64,000 nt of DNA from contig JAPJBO010000516.1 of assembly GCA_030068145.1 (NCBI GenBank), forward strand, positions 99,261 to 163,260, read 5' to 3'. The position numbers and the translations under genes were made by a program. This document shows, piece after piece, positions 49,720 through 58,211 of the stretch. Below the pieces are notes generated by a model that was not told where the DNA came from, did no database searches, and worked only from the letters and a program-made list of their open reading frames with translations. The stretch comes from Diplonema papillatum. Its lineage: Eukaryota; Euglenozoa; Diplonemea; Diplonemida; Diplonemidae. Each line of letters starts with the position of its first letter. Position 1 is the first letter of the stretch.

Positions 49720-49786
49720 GAGTTAGAGCTCGCTTGAAATTCCGGGGTTTTAGGGTCTCCGTGTGACCGTTCATGCATGGGTTCTC
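49720..49786 (+). repeat. R2 dispersed repeat
   Basis: GCTCGCTTGAAATTCCGGGG, TTTTAGGGTCTCCGTGTGAC, CGTTCATGCATGGGTTCTC. It sits between the two LSU pieces. Confidence 0.85.
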
Positions 49787-49965
49787 TGTGCTGCGTCCTC
49801 AATCATTGGCACATCTCCCTTTCAGTGCGGCTTGTGGGTTTGACACCCTAAGCCTCGCACACGTGTTAGACTCCTTGGTCCGTGTTTCAAGACGGGTAGT
49901 AGAAGATCGCTGTGTCTGACATGAGCCTGCGAGCGTTTAACCACGTCAGGCCAGCGGGAGCAATC
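49787..49965 (-). rRNA. LSU rRNA fragment
   Basis: The minus strand carries CCCGTCTTGAAACACGGACC and AAGGAGTCTAACACGTGTGC, a hallmark LSU segment, followed by TAGGGTGTCAAACCCACAAG and GCCGCACTGAAAGGGAG. It adjoins in LSU order the 41497-41690 fragment. Confidence 0.92.
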
Positions 49966-50470
49966 CGAGCACCGCGATGATCCTTCCGGCATCTCATCGC
50001 CCGCCAGGAGGCTGGCGACAGAGCGAGTAGCCAACACACTCTTTCCGCACAGCTGTATTACAAAATCCAGCTACATCTACCTAACCTTATAAAAAGGTGT
50101 CACGGAAAAGCTCAACCAATACGCTATGGTCCGCAGGCTTATACCCACTTCTCCAAAGGAAATAATCTCCAATGCAGGGTCACCGTCTCTTCGGTGTGGT
50201 TTGTTGGGGACAATTCGGGTTGAAAAAGAACACGAGAGAGTCAACGTATGATTGAAAACGTAGTTCAGTGGTGTCACCTGCGGGGGGTAATTTTCATGAG
50301 AGAGCCGTCGAGCACAGCGGCTGTTGCAGTTCCCTAGAACCCCCCCGCCCCCGATGAACGTAAAATTTTGGACAGCCGGTTCCAGGCAGAACGTTCTTTT
50401 TCTTCACGGGAAAACGGAGAGGTGCTTCCGTTTTCCCGTTGCAAGGAAACATGGGGCGGGAGATACGGGG
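49966..50470. other. No gene recognised
   Basis: An R3 5' scrap (CAGTGGTGTCACCTGCGGGG) at 50268. Poly-C at 50340. No coding frame. Confidence 0.5.
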
Positions 50471-50690
50471 GGAAAATCTTAGTACCTACCCCCCCGGGGT
50501 AGTGTCGCCTCTGTTTAGCCCTTGTCAGTGTCGCCATTTTGCCTGAAAACGCGAGGCGACACTAACACGGGAAGACGGTTCTCAATAGGGTTCCCTGTAT
50601 TTGCATGAAGAATGTCTCATCCTCACCAACGGCTTCCCGTGTTAGTGTCGCCTTTTAGGAAAAGGTACGTTTAGGTAGGCGACACTAAAC
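50471..50690. repeat. Inverted-repeat cluster around AGTGTCGCC
   Basis: AGGCGACACTAACACGGGAA at 50554-50574 and its perfect 21-bp reverse complement at 50633-50653 enclose ~58 bp. Further AGTGTCGCC words lie at 50502, 50526 and (inverted) 50678. GGGGGGAAAATCTTAG at 50468, the PLE terminal motif, opens the cluster. Confidence 0.93.
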
Positions 50691-50691
50691 A

Positions 50692-50840
50692 CACGGGGGG
50701 GAAGTCTTGGTTTAATGTTTAGGCAGAGCACTGCCTCTCATGCATGGTTGATGCTAGCATCAAGTCTTCTTCGAGGAAGATGTTGGGATGCAATACAGAA
50801 AGAGGTAAAAAGGGGAGTGTACGGCTCCCAAAGTGGTATG
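50692..50840 (+). repeat. PLE-tail-related repeat
   Basis: GGTTTAATGTTTAGGCAGAG, CACTGCCTCTCATGCATGG, TTGATGCTAGCATCAA, CTTCTTCGAGGAAGA and GGGAGTGTACGGCTCCC. Same order and hairpins as at 31470-31640. Confidence 0.88.
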
Positions 50841-50974
50841 AGCCCTTGAGGGACTAGCCCCGTGTGTTTTTTTCACCGCGGTGTTGTGTGCACCTCGTTC
50901 TTCGTCTCAGGTTGCGCTCTTGAACGCAGACCAATCCAAAGTCAGAGCTCATCAGTGGGTCCTTCCAGTGGGGG

Positions 50975-51050
50975 GGGGGGGGGGGGGATTGCAAGAACGT
51001 GCTTGGAATGGATGTGTGCTCAACACCGCACTCTAAAAAGAGTCGAGCTA
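50975..51050 (+). repeat. R6 repeat (poly-G junction)
   Basis: G16 run then ATTGCAAGAACGTGCTTGG, AATGGATGTGTGCTCAACAC. Confidence 0.85.
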
Positions 51051-51289
51051 ATCGATCCCTTACTAGTTATGCCATGCTTTACCATTCACGGCGAACGCCT
51101 GCTTCGGGCACGCTGGTTTGTTCACACGCGCGGACGCAAAGCGCCGGAGCGGCACTCCCTACCCACCCTGCAAACCGGACTCACACTGCCGCTGCCCCCA
51201 GTCCAGTCTGCAGACACTCAGGTTCCGCGCTGACGATGTTCGCTTGAGATTCTGGGAATTAGGGTCTTTGGGTGTCCTTTGTTTGATGG

Positions 51290-51597
51290 GCTCTCCCACA
51301 TTGAGAAGGAACCATCGAAACGAACGTTCTCAGCCGTCGCACCCCGACGTGCGTTTGTACCCGTACCGAACGGTGGTGCCGTGATGCCATGGACTGGTCA
51401 CGAACCGTACCGACAGGAAATCGCCGGTTATTCTCCTGTGTCTGAGTGCGTGGTCCACGCCTGGCGCCTCGATGGAGCGTGGATGAGTGCAGATCTTGGT
51501 TGTAGTAGCGAGCATTCAATGGAGAACATTGAAGGCCGAAGTGGAGAAGGTTTCCGTGTCAACAGCAATTGGGCATGGGTCAGTCGGTCCTAAGGCA
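51290..51597 (+). rRNA. LSU rRNA fragment (central-3' part)
   Basis: ATGAGTGCAGATCTTGGTTG and TAGTAGCGAGCATTCAATGG, then AACATTGAAGGCCGAAGTGG, AGAAGGTTTCCGTGTCAACA, GCAATTGGGCATGGGTCAGT and CGGTCCTAAGG. These match the universal LSU block GTGCAGATCTTGGTGGTAGT through GGTCAGTCGGTCCTAAG. Sequence 5' to about 51290 fits the preceding helix region less strongly. It stops abruptly after CCTAAGG. Confidence 0.93.
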
Positions 51598-51772
51598 AGG
51601 TGTAATTGCTCGCCTCAAAGCTGCCACTGACGAGCTTGCTCGGACGTGCAGGATTGCCGAAAGTAAGGTAGGAATCACCAACACAGTGACGGGCGTGTTC
51701 AACAAACAGTGACCGTGCGGGCCTGGCTTCATGTTCTCTTCTTCTTCGGCATGCGTGCGGTTCGGTTCGTTT

Positions 51773-52123
51773 TCAGGACGCTTGCGCAGCGACTTCCTCA
51801 ATACGCTCGCACAGCGACTGTCCTATGTCTGAGAGCTTGCACAGCCGGTCTGCGTATTCGTTGTACCGAGCGGAGATCCCAGCATCGGATGTAGTCGCCG
51901 CGAGTGCGTCGTCTGGCATCATGTTGTCGATAGTCTCGAGCAGGTCATCGACGTCCGCCGTGTCCTTACCGTGCACTTTATGGTGGGCCGCCTGCAGGTC
52001 CTCGAGAAGACTGAAGCAGAACTCCACCGCGTCTTTCAACTCCTGCTCACGCTCCTGCAGCATGTGCGGCGTCGGTCCGAAATCGCAGATCGCGATGGTG
52101 CCCTCCTGGGAAGGCGATGACAT
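51773..52123 (-). CDS. Small helical protein, 116 aa
   Basis: A complete frame, ATG at 52121-52123 to stop. Good coding character: MLQEREQELKDAVEFCFSLL, EDLQAAHHKVHGKD, DVDDLLETIDNMMPDDAL, YADRLCKLSDIGQSLCERIE. It is acidic, predicted nearly all helical with two hairpin-like helices, with no signal peptide and no metal motif. It could be a complete small gene or one exon. The family is not recognised. A 210-bp array lies 5' of it. Confidence 0.6.
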   Translation of the reverse strand: MSSPSQEGTIAICDFGPTPHMLQEREQELKDAVEFCFSLLEDLQAAHHKVHGKDTADVDDLLETIDNMMPDDALAATTSDAGISARYNEYADRLCKLSDIGQSLCERIEEVAAQAS

Positions 52124-52139
52124 CTCCGTTTGCTGTGTT

Positions 52140-53010
52140 TTAAAGCGTTATTTGTGGATTAGAAGGTCCGGTATTTTAAAGTCTCCGGTTGACCGTAGAG
52201 GCTTGGGTATGGAGGGGGGTTGAGAAAAGTGAGAGGGTGCCGCTCGTTTCGGGTGATGTGTCGTTCTGTTGTGAAACCTTGTGAAGTCCCCTAACGCGTT
52301 TAGGGGGTGTTTGGGATTGGGTAGGGTGTGGTTGTTCTGCTACGGCGTGAAGAGCCAGGAAGTTCCAAGCGACTAGAAGGTCGATATTTCAGAGTCTCCG
52401 ATAGACCGTAGAGGCTTGGGTAAAGCGGGGGGAGAGAGAAGTGAGAGGGTGCTGCTCGTACCGGGTGATGTGTCACTCCCGTGAAACCTTGTGAAGTCCC
52501 CTAACGCGTTTAGGGGGTGTTTGGGATTGGGTAGGGTGTGGTCGTTCTGCTACGGCGTGAAAAGCCAGGAAGTTCCAAGCGACTAGAAGGTCGATATTTC
52601 AGAGTCTCCGATAGACCGTAGAGGCTTGGGTAAAGCGGGGGGAGAGAGAAGTGAGAGGGTGCTGCTCGTACCGGGTGATGTGTCACTCCCGTGAAACCTT
52701 GTGAAGTCCCCTAACGCGTTTAGGGGGTGTTTGGGATTGGGTAGGGTGTGGTCGTTCTGCTACGGCGTGAAGAGCCAGGAAGTTCCAAGCGACTAGAAGG
52801 TCGATATTTCAGAGTCTCCGGGTTGACCGTAGAGGCTTGGGTAAAGCGGGGGGAGAGAGAAGTGAGAGGGTGTGCTGCTCGTACCGGGTGATGTGTCACT
52901 CCCGTGAAACCTTGTGAAGTCCCCTAACGCGTTTAGGGGGTGTTTGGGATTGGGCAGGGTCGTTCTGCTACGGCGTAAAAAGCCAGGAAGTTTCGACGCT
53001 AATCTCCGAC
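52140..53010 (+). repeat. R2-headed 210-bp tandem array
   Basis: GTGAAACCTTGTGAAGTCCC marks units at 52271, 52481, 52691 and 52904. Each unit contains CCTAACGCGTTTAGGGGG (a CCTAA..TTAGG hairpin), GGTCGATATTTCAGAGTCTC and GTACCGGGTGATGTGTCAC. A first half-unit at 52140-52270 resembles 44405-44535. Confidence 0.95.
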
Positions 53011-53084
53011 GCTTGGCCATGTACTAAGAATGACGACGATGGTCACCCGGGGACTATAAAAACCCGGATCTCTGAGAGTGAACT

Positions 53085-53265
53085 TACGGGGGAGACAACA
53101 ATACAACTACAAAGTGGGTCTGTTTCGTTGAACGCTTACGCCCGCCACTAAACCCAGATTTACCTGTGTTTTGTGTGGGCTACAGCACATTTACCTCCTT
53201 TGATCTTTTGCAGCTGGCAGCCTCCGTATTTCCTACAAGGCAGGTGCTTACGTACAAAAACCGTA
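53085..53265 (+). repeat. R1 dispersed repeat
   Basis: ACAACAATACAACTACAAAG, GTTGAACGCTTACGCCCGCC, GTGGGCTACAGCACATTTAC and CAAGGCAGGTGCTTACG. Joined at its 3' end to the 53245-53425 repeat. Confidence 0.88.
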
Positions 53266-53411
53266 CACCGCGAGAGTAAGAGAAAGTAGAAAAGGGAAAC
53301 TAGAGTTTTCGTTGAGCGCACTACCCTGAGCCCAAATCCTGGACGTGGTTTCAGGTGGCAAATTGGCAAATGATCATGATCAGAAGGTCCTACTTGGGCG
53401 GTTCAGTTTCC

Positions 53412-54033
53412 TCACACATTGCATGTGGCTAAAAAGAAAAAGCAAACCTCGTCCACTTTTGTGGCCGGCTTCCTGAGCCCGAACTTGAGGTCGTCCCAAG
53501 GAGTGCCGTGGCGCGAGCCAGGCGACTTAGGGTGGCGCATGACGGTGTGTCCACGGGCGCGGGATGCGGCGACGTGGTGGAAGGGCGCAGATGCGATCGA
53601 GACCAACGACGACCGCCGCGACTGCACGCCGGATTCACAGCCGAAGGCAGAGGTCCTCGACTCGCACCGCGACAGGAGCATCGGCTCCGCAGGTGTGCCG
53701 TACTTCCTGGGAGTCGGCAGGGTCGCTTGGTGGACCTCTGTGACCGCGGTCACAGTGGAGATCTCCCGGCGCATGCTGCTCTGCCGCGAGATGTTGTTGA
53801 CCTCCATGCTGTCCGTCTTGTACGACCCTTGCAGGCTCCCCAGCGACGTCTTCTGCCCGCGCATCCCGTTCGTCTCGCGCTCGATCTCGTCGAGGCGGCC
53901 CTTCAGCTCGCGGCCTTCCTTCTCGGCGGCAATCCGCTTCTTCCGCTCTTCCTCTCCTTTCATGTACTCGGCGTGCGCTTCGGCTCGGATCTTTTCGCAA
54001 TTTGCTTCGTGGCTTTGTTGAAGGTTATTCATG
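53412..54033 (-). CDS. Coiled-coil protein, 3' exon
   Basis: The minus frame begins at a 3' splice site (CCGCCACAG before C-ATG at 54033) and encodes MNNLQQSHEANCEKIRAEAH, a Glu/Lys/Arg coiled coil (EYMKGEEERKKRIAAEKEGR, ELKGRLDEIERET), then a Ser/Thr/Arg-rich region (SMRREISTVTAVTEVHQ, RHPKSPGSRHGTPWDDL). The exon probably ends before the frame's stop: GACGAG-GTTTGC with a pyrimidine tract after it near 53440 looks like a donor. Spliced to 55122-55223 it gives a continuous heptad pattern. Function unknown, cytoskeletal-type coiled coil likely. Confidence 0.6.
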
Positions 54034-54065
54034 CTGTGGCGGATTCGTGTTTTTATTTGCGGTGT

Positions 54066-54443
54066 TGAAGGTTATTCAAGCTGTGGTGGGTTTGTGTTTG
54101 TTTGCGGTTGTGTTTTGTACGTGTTCGTGCTAAGGATTTGTCCTGCATCTGCCAGTGTTGGTGTTTGTGCTTGCTTTAGTTGTGGTCCCGTCGTGTTTGG
54201 GTTTGAGTTTGCGTTTGTGTTGTGATTGTGGTTGGGAGTCGGCAGGGTCTTGGTAGTGGAGATCTCCCGGCGCATGCTGCTCTGCCGCGAGATGTTGTTG
54301 ACCTCCATGCTGTCCGTCTTGTACGACCCTTGCAATCCGCTTCTTCCGCTCTTCCTCTCCTTTCATGTACTCTGTACTCGGCGTGCGCCTCGGCTCGGAT
54401 CTTTTCGCAATTTGCTTCGTGGCTTTGTTGAAGGTTATTCATG
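54066..54443 (-). pseudogene. Duplicated, decayed copies of the coiled-coil exon
   Basis: From 54443 (acceptor CCACCACAG) the exon start is repeated (ATGAATAACCTTCAACAAAG). A 7-bp insertion in GAGTAC-AGAGTAC-ATG and a large internal deletion break the frame, which then joins 53770-53830-like sequence (AACAACATCTCGCGGCAGAG). A third stub of only the acceptor and ~15 bp is at 54066-54080. TG-rich flanks (GTTTGTGTTTG type) are duplicated with the exons. Confidence 0.8.
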
Positions 54444-54655
54444 CTGTGGTGGGTTTGTGTGCGGTTGTGTTTTGTACGTGTTCGTGCTAGGATTTGTCCT
54501 GCATCTGCCAGCGTTGGTGTTTGTGCTTGCTTTGGTTGTGGTTCCGTCGTGTTTGGGTTTGAGTTTGCGTTTGTGTTGTGATTGTGGTTGGATTTGCGAT
54601 GGTGAACTTGTGCTTGTAAGTGGGTTTGAGCTTGTGCGTTGTGCTTGTGCTTGTT
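54444..54655. repeat. TG-rich intron-like duplication
   Basis: GTTGTGTTTTGTACGTGTTC and GGTTGTGGTTCCGTCGTGTT repeat 54105-54235. Probably intron sequence copied with the exon. Confidence 0.75.
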
Positions 54656-55080
54656 TTTAGACTATTAGTTAAAGTTCGCTTGAAATTTTGGGGGGTTAGG
54701 GTCTCCGTGTGACCGTTCATGAATGGGTTCTCTTAGAGCAAGAAGGGGCTATGTGGTTACGGTTGTATATTTAGTGCACGCTTTCGTTATGGGTTATGGC
54801 TAGCCATGTCCGGGACACATTCCTTCGTGGAGTGTAGTCTTGGGCCCCCCACGTTCTACTACTTTTTCTGGGTTTGGAACCGTCTTTCTGATGTTCTGCT
54901 TCAAGGCTTCCGAAGGCCCTTGAAGTTCCCTGAGGAAAGTTGAGTTCAGTTTGTGCGGCTGTTGAAACTCCGGGGTTTTAAAGTCTCCGGGTGACCTTCG
55001 TCGTTAAGGGAAGATATCCTTTGTGCTCTGAGTGTCGTAAAAAAGAGTGGTGGTTACACGAGGGAAGAGGATCGGTGGGT
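54655..55080 (+). repeat. Two R2 copies
   Basis: 54660-54845 matches 6955-7145 including GGTTATGGCTAGCCATGTCC. 54960-55080 matches 39965-40090 including GGTTACACGAGG.AAGAGGATC. Inserted in the presumed intron of the coiled-coil gene. Confidence 0.85.
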
Positions 55081-55121
55081 ACCTCGGCGAGAAAAAAGAA
55101 CACAGGGACCCGGGGCCATAC

Positions 55122-55223
55122 CTTTTTCTTACTTCGTCGAGCTCCTTGCGTAGCTGCTCCTCGGCAAACTCGTGTTCCTTCTTTGAAGCCCTCAGTTCAG
55201 CCTCGTGCTTGGCTATGAACACG
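55122..55223 (-). CDS. Coiled-coil protein, upstream 102-bp exon
   Basis: Bounded by TTTACAG (3' splice site, before 55223) and AAAAAG-GTATGG (5' splice site, after 55122). It encodes VFIAKHEAELRASKKEHEFA then EEQLRKELDEVRK, a clean coiled coil. The exon ends in AG and the 54033 exon begins with C, making a Ser codon and keeping the frame; its own start has the same phase. Further 5' exons were not found. Confidence 0.55.
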
Positions 55224-55349
55224 CTGTAAAGTTTGAAAAGGGTGCTCGAAAGACGTGTAATATCTCCAGTATCACGCGCTGTACAGTTTGAGTGAGAGAA
55301 AGCAAGACGTGTTTATTTCAGGATAGTTGAGTCGCAGCTCTTGATGAAG

Positions 55350-55492
55350 CGTTTGTTGAACGCTTACGCCCGCCACTAAACCCAGATTAACCTGTGTTTC
55401 GTGTGGGCTGCAGCACATTTACCTCCTTTGATCTATCGCAACTGGCAGTCTTCTCCAGCTTTTCCTACAAAGCAGGTGCTTATACAAAAAAA
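55350..55492 (+). repeat. R1 dispersed repeat
   Basis: GTTGAACGCTTACGCCCGCC, ACTAAACCCAGATTAACCTG, GTGTGGGCTGCAGCACATTT and TACAAAGCAGGTGCTTATAC. Confidence 0.88.
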
Positions 55493-55774
55493 AAAGAAGG
55501 TATTTTTATTCTTCGCTTTTTCTCACGAACGGGGGGGTCGGTCCTGCTTTTGGCTTTGTAGGTTCTCCCGACTCCCAAATTGTGGTTAGCACAAACTCAA
55601 GAGGTCTAGTCAACTATTCCCTGCAGTATTAGCATACTTTCAAAAGTAAAATCTCCCACCGTCGAGGCTTCGGTGGGATGGGAGATTGGGTGGAGTCGAA
55701 AAAGACTGGCGCGAGTGTTCTCGGGTGATGTGTCACTCCGTCGTGAAAACTTCAGTCTGTGTACTGCTACCCAG
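55493..55774. other. Non-coding stretch
   Basis: Poly-A at 55486; an imperfect inverted pair TCTCCCACCGTCGAGG / CTTCGGTGGGATGGGAGA at 55651-55687; CGGGTGATGTGTCACTCCGT as in the 210-bp array. No gene. Confidence 0.55.
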
Positions 55775-57440
55775 GCCAAAGACTTGTTCCGCAGGAAATC
55801 GATGGAGCCGAGGTATTTGTAGTCCGGAACCTCACGGAGGGAGGCCCCGTTACGGTACGTACAACTGGCGAACCCAGGACGACTACCTCTGTCTTGCCTA
55901 CGCCGTAGTTGACCTTCAGGCCATACTTCGCGGCTGCCGCAGTGAGCTTGTGCAGGAGAACTCTGGCTGCTTCTGCGGATCGGGCTATAAGAACAATGTC
56001 ATCGACAAATTCAAAGGTGCTTCAGGCGGATATGCCATCGTCCACACGTAGGACCAAAGCACACGCCCGCGTTCGAAATGTCCACCCCCTCAACTTCTCT
56101 CATGATCGCATCGATCACGGGGTTGAACAGCGTTGGGGCCAATGTGTCCCCTTGGAGGACGCCCGAGCAAAGCTCGATGGCCTCCGTTAGACCATAGGGC
56201 GTGCGAACCTGTGTTGTCGCCCCACGGTATGCACTAATGATAGCACTCCGGAGCGAATCCGGTACACCGTAGGCTCCGAGAAGTTTTTCCAATGCGGACC
56301 AGAAAACGCTGTCGAAAGCGGTCGAAAAGTCTACGAACACTAAAAGATCTTCGCCTTCCTTTTCCATCCTGATCTGCTGTACTACGCTTCTCAGGCAGAG
56401 GACGTGTTCAGACGTGCCCCTGCCTGGCCTTCCCCCATTCTGTGTTGGAACAAAGACGCTGTCAACTTGCCCAATTTGGTCACGTAGGGCCTGCCGGATC
56501 CTCCCTCGCAGTACTGCGTTGTACAGCTTCCCGCAGCACGATGCGAGGGTGATTTGGCGGTAGTTCCCTAAATCACGCCGGTTGCCTTTCTTGTACAGCG
56601 GTTGGGTCTCAGACCGCATCCACTCTGCAGGCGGTGCCTGCATGTACGCCTTCCGACAACACTCGGTGATCTTTTCTTGTACGTCAGGGACGCGCAAGAA
56701 TGCGTTCGGAACTCCATCCGGACCGGCCGCCTTGCTGACCTTAAGCCTACGAGAGGCACCCGCAACTTCAGAGATCGTGGGCGGTTCTGTCTTCCAGTCA
56801 AGGTTTCTGGCTATTAGTCGTGGTATCGCGGATGAGTCCTCACAATCGCCGTGTTGACTGCGGAGAGCTCGGAAGTGCGCATCGTACTCCCCCTTTGACA
56901 GAGGGGGGAGACAGGCACGACTCTTCCATAGGCAGGAAAGGGCCTTCCAGGCTGCGTGGGCCGATGTTCTTCAAAGAAACGCAGCAGGGTGGCTACAGGG
57001 CGTGCGGCTGCAGCGTTGTAGTCCGCGTTGCCTCCTTCCGGCGGTCCCAGCAAGGCTTTCTCGAGCTCTGGTGTCGGTAGCCGCGGCAGCTCACCAACAA
57101 GGGACCGTGACAAACTGCAGAACTCCTCATACGTGGCTGCACGGGTGAGAGTATCTGCTATCTTCGCTTCTAGTGGCGCGCTCCTTGCGACGCTAGCGAA
57201 GTCGGGCTTTGGGGGTGCGGGCCTCCTTGGGTCCGCGTATCTGACCCGAAGGGTCATCTCGACCATCTTGTGATCGGAGACGAGGGTACTGAACCACCGG
57301 CTAGGTTCGTAAGCTTCAGGCATACGTGGTCAATCATGCGATTTCTCCACGTTGGTCGCGCGCTGTGTTGTCTCATGGTCGCCGCACTCACGAGATCATT
57401 GGCGTGCATGAGGTCGCCTAGGCATCTTGCGGTGCATCGC
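55775..57440 (-). pseudogene. LINE (non-LTR retrotransposon) ORF2: endonuclease end plus reverse transcriptase
   Basis: Minus strand, in order: PTWRNRMIDHVCL and STLVSDHKMVEMTLR (end of an exonuclease-endonuclease-phosphatase-type endonuclease, SDH motif). Next a spacer of ~130 residues, then RT: KVSKAAGPDGVPNAFL, YKKGNRRDLGNYRQITLASC, QNGGRPGRGTSEHVL, VFVDFSTAFDSVFW (catalytic Asp), CSGVLQGDTLAPTLF, FEFVDDIVLIARS (FVDD box) and DYKYLGSIDFL. Frame changes occur within the endonuclease (~57300), before the RT (~56850), just before FVDD (~56040) and before the KYLG block (~55850), so the copy is inactive. It is 5'-truncated and loses its 3' end at 55775. Family within LINEs not assigned; the RNase H scraps at 15955 and 43480 may belong to relatives. 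Confidence 0.9.
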
Positions 57441-57464
57441 GGCGCGATGCGAGCGGCGCGGCGG

Positions 57465-57565
57465 CATCGTCGGGGGGGGGGGTTTGCAAGAACGTGCTTG
57501 GAATGGGTATGTGCTCAACACCGCACTGGTCCCGTCTGCGCCGTGTTTCGGTCCTTTAAGCCACG
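57465..57565 (+). repeat. R6 repeat (poly-G junction)
   Basis: G11 then TTTGCAAGAACGTGCTTGG, AATGGGTATGTGCTCAACAC, CGCACTGGTCCCGTCTGCGC. The reverse of 45600-45690. Confidence 0.88.
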
Positions 57566-57712
57566 GACACATAAGGCGGACCATCATCAGCGTGGAACCT
57601 GAGTGTCTGCAGACAGGACTGCGGCGTGAGTCTGGTTTGTCAGGCGGCTGTTCGTAGCTCGTCACAGCCAGGACCACCCGTGCTACAAGAGCACAGGCGA
57701 ATCCGTCACGTC

Positions 57713-58150
57713 GGGGGGAAAATCTTAGTTTCGTGTTCAGGCGCTACTTGCCTCTAAGTGTTTGATGCTAGCATCAAGTCTTCTTCGCGGAATGCAGAGT
57801 CTTTTTTCTTCTTTTTTTCTTTTTTTCCGTTTTCTGTTTTTTCTGTTCTTTCTTTCGTTGTCGCCAATTTCTTTTTTCTCCTTTTACTTCTAATTTTAAC
57901 TTTAATTTTCTTTACCATGGTATTTTTGGACTTTCTGGTGCCGTAGAGTAGTTCTTCTTTCTCTATGCCGCCCACGTCGATGTTCGTTTAGCAGCGGCTG
58001 CCGAATCATGCCGTGGCACCGTCCTTTTGTGCGTCTGCCTTGCTGAAGAAGTGTGGGAAAGGAGTCCAGGACTCCGTGGTTTGAAACCATGTGCTATGGC
58101 TTCACTTCCTCCTCCCTTCGTCCGTTTTTCTTTAAAAAAAGGGGGTTTAC
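57713..58150 (-). repeat. PLE terminal direct repeat, 3' copy
   Basis: GGGGGGAAAATCTTAGTTTC to the A/G-run at 58131-58147. Contains the palindrome TTGATGCTAGCATCAA, an AGGC..GCCT stem, T-rich tracts, and GCAGCGGCTGCCGAATCATG then CCGTGGCACC, which resembles the 3' end of R3. Identical to 63563-64000 except for poly-T length and a few bases. Confidence 0.93.
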
Positions 58151-58211
58151 AAATTGGGTTGTGGCTCGTAACCAACCGCCACGGGGCACTACTTCCACCA
58201 GGTGAAAGTGT

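Noticed and set aside
51279..51593. Plus-strand ORF of 104 codons
   Set aside because: The sequence is LSU rRNA (GTGCAGATCTTGG to CGGTCCTAAGG), so the frame is incidental. The same applies to frames over 6632-7033, 30536-30996, 41383-41840 and 49442-50037.
57713..57800. Hammerhead ribozyme in the PLE repeat
   Set aside because: CCTGAACACGAAAC on the minus strand superficially resembles CUGANGA..GAAA, but the invariant core bases are not all present and the related copies change them (CCTAAACATTAAAC).
57754..57975. Lys-rich minus frame and Phe-rich plus frame in the PLE repeat
   Set aside because: Low-complexity T-rich tract of the terminal repeat; it occurs identically at 63610-63830.
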